Shown here piece after piece: positions 1 through 8,683 of a stretch of DNA of 64,000 nt. The stretch covers positions 1 to 64,000 of the forward strand of contig CAIPKV010000059.1 of NCBI GenBank assembly GCA_903865745.1, given 5' to 3'. Numbering within the stretch: position 1 is the stretch's first letter; every line of letters begins with the position of its first letter. The position numbers and the translations under genes were made by a program. The notes beneath the pieces were generated by a model. That model was given only the letters and a program-made list of their open reading frames with translations. It was not told the origin of the DNA and ran no database searches. The stretch is from an uncultured Verrucomicrobia subdivision 3 bacterium. GTDB lineage: Bacteria; Verrucomicrobiota; Verrucomicrobiia; Limisphaerales; UBA11358.

Positions 1-7
1 AGTCGCT

Positions 8-157
8 GAAAATAGGGGGGCAACGACTTTTGCGATGGGGGCAACGGTCCGGAAATTGGGGGCAGGTCTTAAAAATAAGGGGGCGGTCGTTGGTAAAACG
101 GGGGCGACGCTTTGTAATGGGGGGCAAGGCTTGGAAAATTGGGGGACAGGCGTCAGC
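8..157. repeat. Degenerate 21-bp tandem repeats, cluster A
   Basis: About seven units spaced 20-22 bp apart share a G5 tract followed by C and preceded by an A-rich stretch (GAAAAT-GGGGGC-type core); the positions after the core vary. Read in the frame starting at base 35, the units give a seven-residue periodicity (MGATVRK, LGAGLKN, KGAVVGK, TGATLCN), which simply reflects the 21-bp period. The cluster lies about 260 bp upstream of yicC. Between it and yicC (158-415) I see no gene. The cluster may continue beyond the left edge of the window. Confidence 0.75.
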
Positions 158-415
158 CGGTGTGGCTGGGGCATAAAACTTCCGCGGTCAGGGCGGGAAC
201 TAATCGCGCAGTGGCTGGCAAAGAGACGACCGACGGAGCCGAGCTTCCTCATGGGGTACAATGTGACCTTTTAGTAAAAGCGGGGTGGGGTCAACTGTAT
301 TCTTTTTATTTGCGTGTCGTTTGTGGAACGGCGCTAGAGCTGATTGTGGTTGCCGCTGGATTGCGGCCCCAAAATTGATTCGCCTGTCAGACGAAATCTT
401 TGCATCATGCGCGGG

Positions 416-1297
416 ATGAAATCCATGACGGGCTATGGTCGCGGTGAATGCGCGCAGGACGGCTTCAAGGTGACGGTCGAGCTCAGCTCGGTGAACCGTA
501 AACAGGCCGAAGTATCGGTCGTCCTCCCGCGTGAGCTGGAAATGATTGAAACGCAAATCCGCGATGCCATTAACCGCCACATCGCTCGCGGCCGCGTCAA
601 TGCCCGCATCACCCTCCACGCCGCTGAAGGCAAGGAATCCGCCCGTAAACACATCAATGTCGCGCTGGCCAAGGATTATGCCGCCGAATTTGCGCGGCTG
701 GCGAAGCAATTGAAGATTGCCGGTGAAGTGACCCTCGATCAATTGCTGCGCGCGCCGGGCGTCTTTCAGACGGATGAACAATTGGCGGAGTCGGAAGATT
801 TGTGGCCGGCCGTGGAAAAAGCCCTGACGCCAGCGCTGACCGCACTTTTGAAAATGCGCGAACGTGAGGGCACGCATCTGGCCAAGGATTTGACCTCGCG
901 TATTGGGGTGATGCGTGCAGCGGTGGACAAAGTGCAAAAGCAGGCGCCAGTGACGACGGAGAATTACCGGCAAAATTTATTGGAACGCATCAAGAGCGCG
1001 GGCCTTGAAAACATTGCGCTGGATGATGAGCGGCTGCTGAAGGAGATTGTGCTATTCGCTGACCGCTCGGATATTTCAGAAGAATTGACGCGGCTGCAAA
1101 GCCATTTCCAGCAGTTTGCGGACTGCTGTAAATCCAAGGAACCGGTGGGGCGCACACTGGATTTTTTAGCGCAGGAAATGAATCGTGAAATCAATACCAT
1201 CGGCTCGAAGGCGAATGATGCGGTCATCTCGCGTGAAGTAGTGACGCTGAAGGCGGAGCTGGAAAAGTTTCGCGAGCAGGCGATGAATGTGGAATGA
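416..1297 (+). CDS. yicC: YicC-family endoribonuclease
   Basis: This 293-residue protein begins with the family's N-terminal signature (MKSMTGYGRG) and ends with the conserved EMNREINTIGSKAND block near residues 252-266, followed by a charged helix. Members of the YicC/DUF1732 family are metal-dependent endoribonucleases, implicated in E. coli in small-RNA decay. I chose the ATG at 416 because the family starts there; an upstream in-frame start at 344 adds 24 residues without similarity. The stop overlaps the gmk start in an ATGA arrangement, so the two are probably co-transcribed; yicC next to gmk is common in bacteria. Confidence 0.9.
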   Translation: MKSMTGYGRGECAQDGFKVTVELSSVNRKQAEVSVVLPRELEMIETQIRDAINRHIARGRVNARITLHAAEGKESARKHINVALAKDYAAEFARLAKQLKIAGEVTLDQLLRAPGVFQTDEQLAESEDLWPAVEKALTPALTALLKMREREGTHLAKDLTSRIGVMRAAVDKVQKQAPVTTENYRQNLLERIKSAGLENIALDDERLLKEIVLFADRSDISEELTRLQSHFQQFADCCKSKEPVGRTLDFLAQEMNREINTIGSKANDAVISREVVTLKAELEKFREQAMNVE

Positions 1298-1971
1298 AAA
1301 AAAACAGTCCGAAATCCAAAGCTCAAAGCCCAAAGCCGTCACGCGTGCCGGCCAAAAAAACCGCGCCGCCGCTGCTGATACTCATTTCTGCGCCGTCGGG
1401 CGCGGGTAAGACGACGCTGTGTGATTTGCTGCTAGCATCGCAGCCAAACCTGACGCGCGCCATCACTTGCACGACGCGCCCGCCGCGTCCCGGCGAGCAG
1501 GATGGCATTGATTATCATTTTTTCACGGCGGAAGAATTTTTGAAGCGGTTGCATGCCGGCAATTTTCTGGAACATGCGACCGTCTATGGCAACAGCTATG
1601 GCATCTTAAAATCGGAGTTGCTCGGCAAATTGCGCGCGGGCAAGGATGTTCTCTTGAATGTAGATGTGCAGGGCGCGGCGACCATTCGCGAGCAGTCGGC
1701 GACGGAGTTGGAGCTGAAGCGTGCGCTGGTGACGGTTTTTCTGACACCGCCGTCGTTTGCGGTGCTCGAACAGCGCTTGAGGAAACGCGGTGCGGATGCC
1801 GAAGCCGTGATCCAGAAACGGCTGGCGGTCGCGCGGCAAGAGGCTGCGCAATGGAAGAATTTTGACTATCTGCTCATCAGCGGCGACAAGCAGGAGGATT
1901 TGCGGCGGGCGCTGGCGATTATTGAGTCAGAGAAGATGCGTTCGGCGCGTTCGGCAGCACCAGAGATTTAA
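1294..1971 (+). CDS. gmk: Guanylate kinase
   Basis: Guanylate kinase phosphorylates GMP to GDP with ATP in the cytoplasm. The P-loop SAPSGAGKTT is at about residues 32-41 and the GMP-binding segment TTRPPRPGEQDGIDYHFF follows about 25 residues later, both typical. At 225 residues it is slightly longer than usual because of a basic, Ser/Lys/Pro-rich N-terminal extension of about 25 residues. Its start overlaps the yicC stop by four bases, indicating translational coupling. No rpoZ gene follows; the next gene, coaC, begins 50 bases later. Confidence 0.95.
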   Translation: MKKNSPKSKAQSPKPSRVPAKKTAPPLLILISAPSGAGKTTLCDLLLASQPNLTRAITCTTRPPRPGEQDGIDYHFFTAEEFLKRLHAGNFLEHATVYGNSYGILKSELLGKLRAGKDVLLNVDVQGAATIREQSATELELKRALVTVFLTPPSFAVLEQRLRKRGADAEAVIQKRLAVARQEAAQWKNFDYLLISGDKQEDLRRALAIIESEKMRSARSAAPEI

Positions 1972-2021
1972 GGCTGCAGATTTTAGATTGCGGAATGTGG
2001 ATTTGAGTTAAGATTCAAATT

Positions 2022-2570
2022 ATGAGCGCTTCAAAAAAAATCATTCTCGGCGTCACCGGCTCTATCGCCGCCCACAAGGCGGCGGATTTGGCTTCTTTGC
2101 TCACAAAAGCGAAATGTGATGTGCGCGTGGTGATGACGGCGGATGCCCAGCATTTTATTGCGCCGCTACCCTTTAAAACACTCACGCGTAATCGGGTGGT
2201 GACGGATCTCTATGACGAGGATGAGGGCTGGAAGCCGACGCATATCGAACTGGCAGATTTGGCTGATTTACTGGTCATTGCGCCAGCAACGGCGAATGTC
2301 ATTGCAAAGCTGGCGCATGGAATTGCCGATGACGCACTGACATGTATTGCGCTGGCATTGAATCCCAAGGCGAAAATCTTAATTGCGCCCGCGATGAACG
2401 GGAAGATGTGGATGCATCCGGCAACGCAGGAAAATATGAAGACCTTGAAAAGGCGCGGTGCAGAATTCATCGGGCCAGACGATGGCTTGTTATCGTGTGG
2501 GTACGAGGGTGTTGGGCGATTATGGCCGGTGGAGAAAATTTCAGAGCGCGTCTTAGAACTGTTGCGTTGA
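2022..2570 (+). CDS. coaC: Phosphopantothenoylcysteine decarboxylase (CoaC domain only)
   Basis: This 182-residue flavoprotein matches the N-terminal decarboxylase half of CoaBC, which makes 4'-phosphopantetheine in coenzyme A synthesis. The start (ILGVTGSIAAHKA), the catalytic His at about residue 74 (THIELAD), the PAMNGKMW motif at about 123-130 and a Cys at about 159 (LLSCGYEG) that fits the family's substrate-clamp cysteine are all visible. The CoaB synthetase half is absent and no coaB gene follows, so that activity must be encoded elsewhere. A flavoprotein decarboxylase for another substrate is possible, but the PxMNxxMW motif and the context after gmk favour CoaC. Confidence 0.85.
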   Translation: MSASKKIILGVTGSIAAHKAADLASLLTKAKCDVRVVMTADAQHFIAPLPFKTLTRNRVVTDLYDEDEGWKPTHIELADLADLLVIAPATANVIAKLAHGIADDALTCIALALNPKAKILIAPAMNGKMWMHPATQENMKTLKRRGAEFIGPDDGLLSCGYEGVGRLWPVEKISERVLELLR

Positions 2571-2576
2571 GTCGTT

Positions 2577-3968
2577 ATGAACGCGAGCCGCGAGCCCTTG
2601 TTAAAGCGCCTGCCGGCCCTGTTTGAAATTCCCGCACCGGATGCCGATCGGGCGCGGCGGCGCATCGAGCTAATGGAGCGCAATCTAATGCTGCCGGCCA
2701 AGCTCTTTTTTGTGGGGGTGATTTTCTATTCGTTCAACTACTCACCGTGGATGGGGCAGATTTCCAGCGAGCTTGATGTAACAGTGGAGACGGTTCAGCT
2801 GATTTTTTGGTTTTATATTTTGTTTAGTGCACTGCTGGCCTTGCCGCTATTCGCTGCTGACCGGCTGCCGCTGGCGCTGTTGCAATGGTCGACGGTCACA
2901 AGTGCTTTGGTGGATGGCCTAGTATTGGCGGCGATGACATTAATTACAGGGGGCATGGATAGCATTCTGTTCTGGCTATTTCTCGGCCTGATTTTACGGA
3001 ACGCTGTGAGTGTGCCTCCGGGATTCTCCCAGCTTTTTCTGAACTTTGCGACGAGCCTCTGTTATGCGCTGGTGGGGGCACTGGACGTAGTCATTTCCAA
3101 AAACATAGATGACACAACCAGCCGTGCATTGGACTTGTCACCGCAGAGTGTGCTCGGTGAACCATTCCTACTTAGAATGCTTGTGCTGTGGCTCACGACA
3201 ATAACCTGCTACGGAGTACAGGCTTTTTTTGAAAGACAACGGCTGGCGGCGAATGAAGCGGACGAGTTTGTCGCACGGGAAAATCAATTGCATTCCGCCG
3301 GTCGACTAGCCGCCGAGTTTGCTCACCAGATCAAAAATCCGCTGGCAGTGATTAATAACGCTGCCTACTCGCTTCGGCGCGCGTTGGGTGACACCAATTC
3401 CGCCGCTGCCCAGCAAATCGAAATAATTCAGGAAGAGGTTGCACGTGCCGATCGGGTTATAACGCAGGTAATGGGCTATGCACAACTGAGTGAAGGACGC
3501 GTAGAGAAGTTAGACGTTGCCCAGAAAATTCATCAGGCTGTCGAATTGGTTTTCCCCGCCGCCGTACCAACGGAGATTCAGGTGGTCAAAAAAATCGGCG
3601 GCCAGTTTCCGCCGCTGCTGATGCAGCGTGCACATCTTTCAGAAATCTTGGTGAATCTTCTCCAGAACGCTCGCGAAGCGGTGGGTGAACACGGAAATAT
3701 CTTTGTGGGGGCCGTTGCCTTGCGGGATAATGCAATTGAGATTTCCGTTACTGATGATGGCCCGGGAATCGCGCCGGATAAGGTCGAACGTGTTTTTGAG
3801 GCATATTTTACTACGAAGGAAAAGGGCACCGGCCTCGGTTTGGCTATTGTGAAACATAACGCCGAGCTTTACGGTGGCAATGTGCTCGTGGAATCCACAC
3901 TTGGAAAGGGTGCCAAATTTAAGGTAGTATTTCCAGCCAGAGCTTTGCCAAAACCATTTTTGAAATGA
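2577..3968 (+). CDS. Membrane sensor histidine kinase
   Basis: This 463-residue kinase has an N-terminal region with about six hydrophobic segments between residues 40 and 220, then a HisKA dimerisation domain with the phospho-accepting His at about 250 (FAHQIKNPL) and a HATPase_c domain with the N box (NLLQNARE), G1 box (DDGPGIAP) and G2 box ([10 protein letters not shown]). It lacks PAS or HAMP domains; the signal is probably sensed by the membrane part. It overlaps the following NtrC-type regulator gene by four bases and is almost certainly its cognate kinase. The ligand cannot be told from sequence. Confidence 0.88.
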   Translation: MNASREPLLKRLPALFEIPAPDADRARRRIELMERNLMLPAKLFFVGVIFYSFNYSPWMGQISSELDVTVETVQLIFWFYILFSALLALPLFAADRLPLALLQWSTVTSALVDGLVLAAMTLITGGMDSILFWLFLGLILRNAVSVPPGFSQLFLNFATSLCYALVGALDVVISKNIDDTTSRALDLSPQSVLGEPFLLRMLVLWLTTITCYGVQAFFERQRLAANEADEFVARENQLHSAGRLAAEFAHQIKNPLAVINNAAYSLRRALGDTNSAAAQQIEIIQEEVARADRVITQVMGYAQLSEGRVEKLDVAQKIHQAVELVFPAAVPTEIQVVKKIGGQFPPLLMQRAHLSEILVNLLQNAREAVGEHGNIFVGAVALRDNAIEISVTDDGPGIAPDKVERVFEAYFTTKEKGTGLGLAIVKHNAELYGGNVLVESTLGKGAKFKVVFPARALPKPFLK

Positions 3969-5359
3969 GCCTTCCACTACCTCCGGTGCTGATTGTGGAC
4001 GACGAAAAAAACATACGTCGTTCGCTCTCGACCATGCTCACGGACGAAGGCTACGCGGTGCGCACCGCTGAATCCGCCGAGGAGGCGCTGGTTCTGCTTG
4101 CACAGGAAAAGGTTTTCATGGTTATAACCGACGCGCGACTCGGCGGCATGAGTGGTTATGATTTTCTTGCCAAGATTCACAACCAGTGGCCAGAACTGCC
4201 ATCGTTAATGATTACAGCCTACGCTACGCCAAAGCTAGCAGTCGAGGCGATCAAGGCTGGCGCTATGGATTATCTATCCAAGCCATTCGAACCGGAAGAA
4301 TTGTTTCACGCCGTTGCACGCTGCGCGGAACGCCACCGACTGCTGATGGAAAACGCTGCGCTGCGTTCGCGTGCTGGCGAGTTATTCAGTCTTGAACAAA
4401 TTGTCGGTGATTCGCCGAAAGTTCGCGAGTTGCGCCAACTTATTCGCACAGTTGCGGCTACGGATGCGCGTGTCTTGGTGCTTGGCGAAAGTGGTACTGG
4501 TAAAGAACTCGTTGCTGGTGCGCTGCACGCCTTGAGCAAGCGGCGAAACGAAAATTACGTCCGCATCAACTGCGCGGCGATTCCCGAGACGCTGCTGGAA
4601 AGCGAGCTATTCGGCCATGAAAAAGGCGCTTTCACGGGTGCTTTGAAACAGAAACTCGGCCGGGTCGAGGAAGCCGATGGTGGTACGATTTTTCTGGATG
4701 AAATCGCTGACATGGGCAAGCCGCTTCAGGCAAAGCTACTTCGGTTTTTAGAAGATGGTACATTTACGCGTGTTGGCGGTACTGAAGAGCTGCGTGTAAA
4801 TGTACGACTCGTGGCCGCCACGAATCGCGACATTGTTCAGGCCATTGATGTCGGCGAATTCCGCGAGGATTTGTTCCACCGGCTGAACGTCGTGCAGTTC
4901 CATCTGCCGCCCTTGCGCGAGCGCGGTCAAGATGTGCCGATGCTGGCAGAACATTTTTTGAAAATCTTCCGCGCTAACTTAAATAAGAACATTTCCGGAT
5001 TTACACCCGCGGCCTTGCAAACAATGCAAGCACACCGCTGGCCTGGGAATATTCGCGAACTGCGGAACGTGGTAGAGCGCGCGCTGATTCTGGAAACCGG
5101 CCGCGAAGTCCAGCGGGCCAGCTTGCCGGACTTTGGGCTGGAGTCACGTCTGCAAAAATCTGGACCAGCACTCACCGGGCCAGAAGAATCGCTTGAGTCA
5201 GCATTGGAACGAATCGAACGGGAACTGATCCACGGCGCGCTTGAGCAAAACAATTTCAGCCTGACACGCGCTGCGGGCCAGCTTAAACTAACCCGACATT
5301 CCTTGCGTTATCGGATGCAACGATTGAACATGAAAACCGACGCCGCAGATACTGACTAA
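3965..5359 (+). CDS. NtrC-family sigma-54-dependent response regulator
   Basis: This 464-residue protein has a receiver domain (VDDE at 11-14, phospho-acceptor Asp at about 56, Lys in LSKPFEP), an AAA+ domain with Walker A GESGTGKE at about 174-181, the sigma-54 contact loop GAFTGA at about 221-226 and the arginine-finger region FREDLFHRLNV, and a C-terminal Fis-type helix-turn-helix ending the protein. Such activators open sigma-54 promoter complexes after phosphorylation by their kinase. The gene overlaps the upstream kinase by an ATGA and the next small gene by one base. Its targets may include the hopanoid genes downstream, but I found no clear -24/-12 promoter to support this. Confidence 0.92.
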   Translation: MSLPLPPVLIVDDEKNIRRSLSTMLTDEGYAVRTAESAEEALVLLAQEKVFMVITDARLGGMSGYDFLAKIHNQWPELPSLMITAYATPKLAVEAIKAGAMDYLSKPFEPEELFHAVARCAERHRLLMENAALRSRAGELFSLEQIVGDSPKVRELRQLIRTVAATDARVLVLGESGTGKELVAGALHALSKRRNENYVRINCAAIPETLLESELFGHEKGAFTGALKQKLGRVEEADGGTIFLDEIADMGKPLQAKLLRFLEDGTFTRVGGTEELRVNVRLVAATNRDIVQAIDVGEFREDLFHRLNVVQFHLPPLRERGQDVPMLAEHFLKIFRANLNKNISGFTPAALQTMQAHRWPGNIRELRNVVERALILETGREVQRASLPDFGLESRLQKSGPALTGPEESLESALERIERELIHGALEQNNFSLTRAAGQLKLTRHSLRYRMQRLNMKTDAADTD

Positions 5360-5598
5360 TGGATATTGATTTTCAAACTTCCGGGGTAGCGGCTGACTGG
5401 ATGATTTTTGTCGCCATTCTACTGGCCATTGGCATAGGTATCGCCTGTTTCGTCATCTGGCTTTTCATGTTCCGCAAGACCAAAAAACGTCGCAAGCGCC
5501 GGGATGGGCATCACCATCGCAAGATCAATCCGACGCTGGCTCAGACTGGTGGCTTGCCCCCTCCACGCTCACCCGAAGAGCCGCCCCGCGGCGTGTGA
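5359..5598 (+). CDS. Small single-pass membrane protein, function unknown
   Basis: This 79-residue protein has one strong transmembrane segment (about residues 14-37), then a very basic stretch (KTKKRRKRRDGHHHRK) and a Pro-rich tail. The positive-inside rule predicts a cytoplasmic C terminus. Start and stop both overlap neighbouring genes by one to four bases (TAATG with the response regulator gene; its end with hpnD), so it is translated as part of the same operon. I do not recognise a family. Confidence 0.65.
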   Translation: MDIDFQTSGVAADWMIFVAILLAIGIGIACFVIWLFMFRKTKKRRKRRDGHHHRKINPTLAQTGGLPPPRSPEEPPRGV

Positions 5599-6470
5599 CC
5601 ATGCAACATAGTCGCGCGCTCACCCAGAAAAGTGCCTCCAATCTCGCGCTCGCCTTTATACTCCTCCCGCGCGAAAAACGTGACGCCATGTCAGCCCTGT
5701 ATGCGTTTTGCCGAGCAGTGGATGACGTTGCCGACGAGGATTCCATCTCCACAGAAAAGCGCCGTGAACAGCTTGTATCTTGGCGCGAAGACATCCGGCT
5801 CGCCTGCGAAAATAATACCCCACACTTCATCCTCAATCAGGAATTCGCGTCCGTCATCCAACAGTTCAAGTTGCCATTCGCGCTTTTCGAGGAACTCATC
5901 CGGGGCTGCGAGACCGATTTGGAAAAAATGCGCTACGAAAATTACGAAGAGCTTGAACTCTATTGTTATCGCGTCGCGTCCGCCGTCGGCCTGTTGAGCA
6001 TCGAGATTTTCGGCTACCAGAATCCAGCCTGTCACGACTACGCCATTTATCTCGGCAAAGCGCTCCAACTCACAAATATTCTGCGCGACGTGAAGAATGA
6101 CGCTGCCCGTGGCCGGATTTATCTGCCGTCAAGCGAACTGAAGAAGTTTAACGTTTCCGAGGCGGAGATTCTTGAATCTAAATACTCGGATAATTATTTC
6201 CAGCTTGCTGCCAGCGTGGCTGACCGGGCAAAGCACTTTTATTCGCTGGCGCAAAAGACCTTGCCGCTGGAAGACCGCAAAGCGATGGTCGCCGCCGAGT
6301 TAATGGGGAGCGTCTATTGGCAGTTGCTGCTAAAGCTGGAGCGCGGACGATTCAATGTCTTCGGCGCGCAGCCACTCAAATTGTCCAAGCCCCACAAGCT
6401 CGTGCTCATTCTCCAATCCTGGCTGCGCTTTGCGATTGGCTTGAATTCTCCAAACTACGGGACATGGTGA
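5595..6470 (+). CDS. hpnD: Squalene/phytoene synthase family protein, HpnD-like
   Basis: This 291-residue protein belongs to the trans-isoprenyl diphosphate synthases of the squalene/phytoene type. It has the first Asp-rich motif in AFCRAVDDVADED, the second in LTNILRDVKNDAARGRIYLP, and the LLPREKRDAMSALYAFCR start typical of HpnD, which makes presqualene diphosphate for squalene and hopanoid synthesis. HpnC and phytoene synthase are alternatives, but the adjacent hpnK- and hpnG-like genes favour the hopanoid assignment. It overlaps the upstream small membrane protein gene by four bases, and hpnK starts two bases after its stop. Confidence 0.82.
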   Translation: MTMQHSRALTQKSASNLALAFILLPREKRDAMSALYAFCRAVDDVADEDSISTEKRREQLVSWREDIRLACENNTPHFILNQEFASVIQQFKLPFALFEELIRGCETDLEKMRYENYEELELYCYRVASAVGLLSIEIFGYQNPACHDYAIYLGKALQLTNILRDVKNDAARGRIYLPSSELKKFNVSEAEILESKYSDNYFQLAASVADRAKHFYSLAQKTLPLEDRKAMVAAELMGSVYWQLLLKLERGRFNVFGAQPLKLSKPHKLVLILQSWLRFAIGLNSPNYGTW

Positions 6471-6471
6471 T

Positions 6472-7317
6472 ATGGCCGAGGCTGCTTCAAATCACAAAGC
6501 CGTTCGCCGCCTCATTGTCAATGCCGACGACTTTGGCCTTTTGTCCTCTGTCAACGCCGCCGTCATCCGCGCGCACCGCGATGGTATTCTTACAACGGCC
6601 AGTTTGATGGTTAATGAACTTGGATGCGACGAGGCCGTCAAGCTTGCGCAGGAAAATCCGCGGCTTGGCGTCGGACTGCACCTTACTTTGCTGATGGGTC
6701 ATTCGGCGCTGACGCCTGATAAAATTCCCGGCCTTGTTAACACTAGCGGCGAATTGTCCAATAACCCCGTCGGCGTCGGCATGAGTTATTTCTTCAAGCG
6801 CAGTTTGCGCGCGCAGCTTCGCGCCGAAATCCATGCGCAATTCGCAAGGTTTCACGCCACCGGCCTCAAGCTCGACCACGTCAACGGTCATCTGCACCTG
6901 CATCTGCATCCGATTGTCTTCGGAATCCTCATGGAAGATGCGGACACACTAGGCATCACACATCTACGCCTCACGCGCGATTGCCTGGCTCGCAGCCGAC
7001 GGCATTCCAGCGGCCATTTGTTTTACAAAATGTCCCACGTGGCCATCTTTGAATTTCTTTCAAATCGCGCTCGACCGGTTTTGGCGACCAAAAAAATTCG
7101 CCATGCTGACATCACCTTTGGCCTCCTACAAGATTCGCGCGTGGATGAGGAATACGTTTTGAGGCTGCTGCCCGAACTGCCCGCCGGCGATTCCGAGCTT
7201 TACTCGCATCCGTCCCTCGACAAATTTAAGCATGAGTTTGACGCCCTCGTTAGTCCGCGCGTGCGGGAACAAATTGAAAAACTCGGCATCCAACTGATTC
7301 GCTACCAGGATTTGTAA
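6472..7317 (+). CDS. hpnK: HpnK-like YdjC/ChbG-family deacetylase
   Basis: This 281-residue protein has the carbohydrate-deacetylase (YdjC/ChbG) metal-binding pattern: NADDFG near residues 18-23, GLHLTL, and the DHVNGHLHLHLHP block. The version encoded beside hpnD and hpnG in hopanoid loci is called HpnK. Its substrate is unproven; a role in processing the sugar or polyol side chain of hopanoids is an inference from family context. It is tightly packed between hpnD (1-base gap) and the next membrane protein gene (1-base gap). Confidence 0.82.
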   Translation: MAEAASNHKAVRRLIVNADDFGLLSSVNAAVIRAHRDGILTTASLMVNELGCDEAVKLAQENPRLGVGLHLTLLMGHSALTPDKIPGLVNTSGELSNNPVGVGMSYFFKRSLRAQLRAEIHAQFARFHATGLKLDHVNGHLHLHLHPIVFGILMEDADTLGITHLRLTRDCLARSRRHSSGHLFYKMSHVAIFEFLSNRARPVLATKKIRHADITFGLLQDSRVDEEYVLRLLPELPAGDSELYSHPSLDKFKHEFDALVSPRVREQIEKLGIQLIRYQDL

Positions 7318-7318
7318 T

Positions 7319-7768
7319 ATGACAAAAATACTGATCGTCCTCCTCATCGCCTTTTCATTCGAGGCATTTGGCGTCATCGCGCTAAAAAAAGGCATCAACG
7401 CCATCGGCGTGCAATACAACGAGCGCAAAGCCAGTATGCCTGTTTGGAAGAACGTACTGAAACTTGTCGGTAACTGGTTCACGAACAAGAACGTCCTCTT
7501 CGGCTTACTGCTCGAGACGATTTTCTTCGTCCTGCTGCAATATCTCCTTGGTCAGGCCGACGTGAGTTTCGTGTGGCCGCTGACGGCGATCAGCTTTGTG
7601 ATGACTACGCTTGCCGCGCAATTCATCTTGCACGAGCGCGTGGATGCTGCTCGCTGGGGCGGGGTGGCGCTGATTGTCTTGGGCGCGGCGCTCATCAGCT
7701 ACGGTGAGCACAATAAGGAGAAATCGGCGGCGACAGCCGGCGCACCGGCATCGTTTACGGGGAAATAA
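7319..7768 (+). CDS. EamA/SMR-like small membrane protein of the hopanoid cluster
   Basis: This 149-residue protein has about four hydrophobic helices: an N-terminal one with an FSFEAFGVIALKKG segment, one near 60-80, one with SFVWPLTAISFVMTTLAAQFIL and a last one with GVALIVLGAALISYG. The final two helices with the intervening ERVDAARWGGV resemble the small multidrug resistance/EamA fold. Similar small transporters occur beside hpnK in hopanoid loci and might move a lipid precursor, but this is inference. Its 3' end overlaps the convergent hpnG gene by 14 bases. Confidence 0.7.
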   Translation: MTKILIVLLIAFSFEAFGVIALKKGINAIGVQYNERKASMPVWKNVLKLVGNWFTNKNVLFGLLLETIFFVLLQYLLGQADVSFVWPLTAISFVMTTLAAQFILHERVDAARWGGVALIVLGAALISYGEHNKEKSAATAGAPASFTGK

Positions 7769-8396
7769 ATTTTCCCAGAACGCTGGCCAGTTGATTGGCC
7801 GCGAACTGGGTTTTCTTTTGCAACGCCATCAGCGCGCCAATCTTTCCGGGTGACTTGGCAATGGCGAGAAACAACTTGCCGAAATCAATACTCTTGTCCG
7901 CTTTTGCGAGCGCGTTGAAATCCAGTGGCAAATCCTCTTCCGCCGTGTCCGAAATCACGCGCAACGTGACGCAAGGGATTTTTTTCTCGGCACAGACGGC
8001 GTGAATCGCCGCAGATTCCATCTCCACCGCATCCGCGCCGGTCTGTTCGCGCAAGGCGCGCTTCTCGGTGACGGTGGTGGCGATACGGTCGGTGCAGAAA
8101 AACTTCACCGGTTTGGCCCCGGCGGCTAGTAGCTTGGCGGAGAGCGGGGAGTCGGTTTGGGGAGCAGCCAACTCGAACACCACCTCGCCCAATTTCAACT
8201 CCGGATTCAAGCCGCCCGCGAAGCCGCAGGTCAGCACTTGAGCCGGTGAACTGGCAGCCAGAAAGTGGCGCACCGATTTTTCGGCATTTTGGCGGCCAAT
8301 GCCGACGATAATGGTGAAAATGCCTGGTCGCTGCGCCGCGAACTTATGAAACGGGGCGGCTTCTTCTTTCAGGGCGAAACAGATGAGGGTAGACAT
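7755..8396 (-). CDS. hpnG: HpnG-like nucleoside phosphorylase/nucleosidase
   Basis: This protein of about 213 residues belongs to the purine nucleoside phosphorylase/MTA-SAH nucleosidase superfamily. Visible motifs are the N-terminal FALKEEA, the glycine-rich CGFAGGLN, the nucleoside-binding AVEMESAAIHAVC and RVISDTAEEDLPLDFN. HpnG acts on adenosylhopane in hopanoid side-chain processing. I chose the ATG at 8396 (MSTLICFALKEEA); an in-frame start 21 codons upstream adds a sequence unlike the family. It is convergent with the preceding membrane protein gene and lies on the opposite strand from the other hopanoid genes. Confidence 0.8.
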   Translation of the reverse strand: MSTLICFALKEEAAPFHKFAAQRPGIFTIIVGIGRQNAEKSVRHFLAASSPAQVLTCGFAGGLNPELKLGEVVFELAAPQTDSPLSAKLLAAGAKPVKFFCTDRIATTVTEKRALREQTGADAVEMESAAIHAVCAEKKIPCVTLRVISDTAEEDLPLDFNALAKADKSIDFGKLFLAIAKSPGKIGALMALQKKTQFAANQLASVLGKFISP

Positions 8397-8426
8397 AATT
8401 GGCGACCGAACTCCGCTATTGTGGCA

Positions 8427-8465
8427 TTTTGCCGGGCGGGCGGCAATCCCGCTTGCCAAACCACC
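8427..8465. repeat. GC-rich REP-like dyad
   Basis: A short sequence with GCCGGGCGGGCGG followed by CCCGCTTGCC can fold on itself and resembles repetitive extragenic palindromes in style. A comparable GGCGGGCAAGCCGC string occurs in the long inverted repeat beside the CRISPR array (45821-45926). Whether the two belong to one dispersed family cannot be decided from one window. Confidence 0.35.
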
Positions 8466-8536
8466 CTAAAAGGTCGTTTTTTACACATTTAGGGCAATTT
8501 TGCCGCTTTTCTTCCCAATCGGGGCCATTTACCAGC

Positions 8537-8683
8537 GAACAAAAAACATTTCTATGGCAATAGAAATCATTTTTGTTGCAACAAAAGTCATTTCCATTGG
8601 AAGGGAAACCATTTTCCTTGCAACAAAAGTCATTTTTCTTGCAATAGAAATCGTTTTTGTTGGCTTGGAAATGGGTTTTTGGT
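8537..8683. repeat. Degenerate 21-bp tandem repeats, cluster B
   Basis: Seven units of exactly 21 bp; five clean ones start at 8558, 8579, 8600, 8621 and 8642. The pattern is CAA-n-n-GAAAnTCATTTTn-n-TTG. Each unit is roughly palindromic and every junction reads TTG|CAA or similar. On the minus strand the period appears as heptapeptides such as NDFYCKK and NDFCCNK, but no start signal or family supports translation. The A and T tracts recur every two helical turns. It lies in the divergent region between hpnG and the DUF748 gene. Confidence 0.85.

Noticed and set aside
200-973. 257-residue minus-strand frame over yicC
   Set aside because: It lies antisense to a clearly conserved gene and has composition typical of a shadow frame (His/Arg/Gln-rich).
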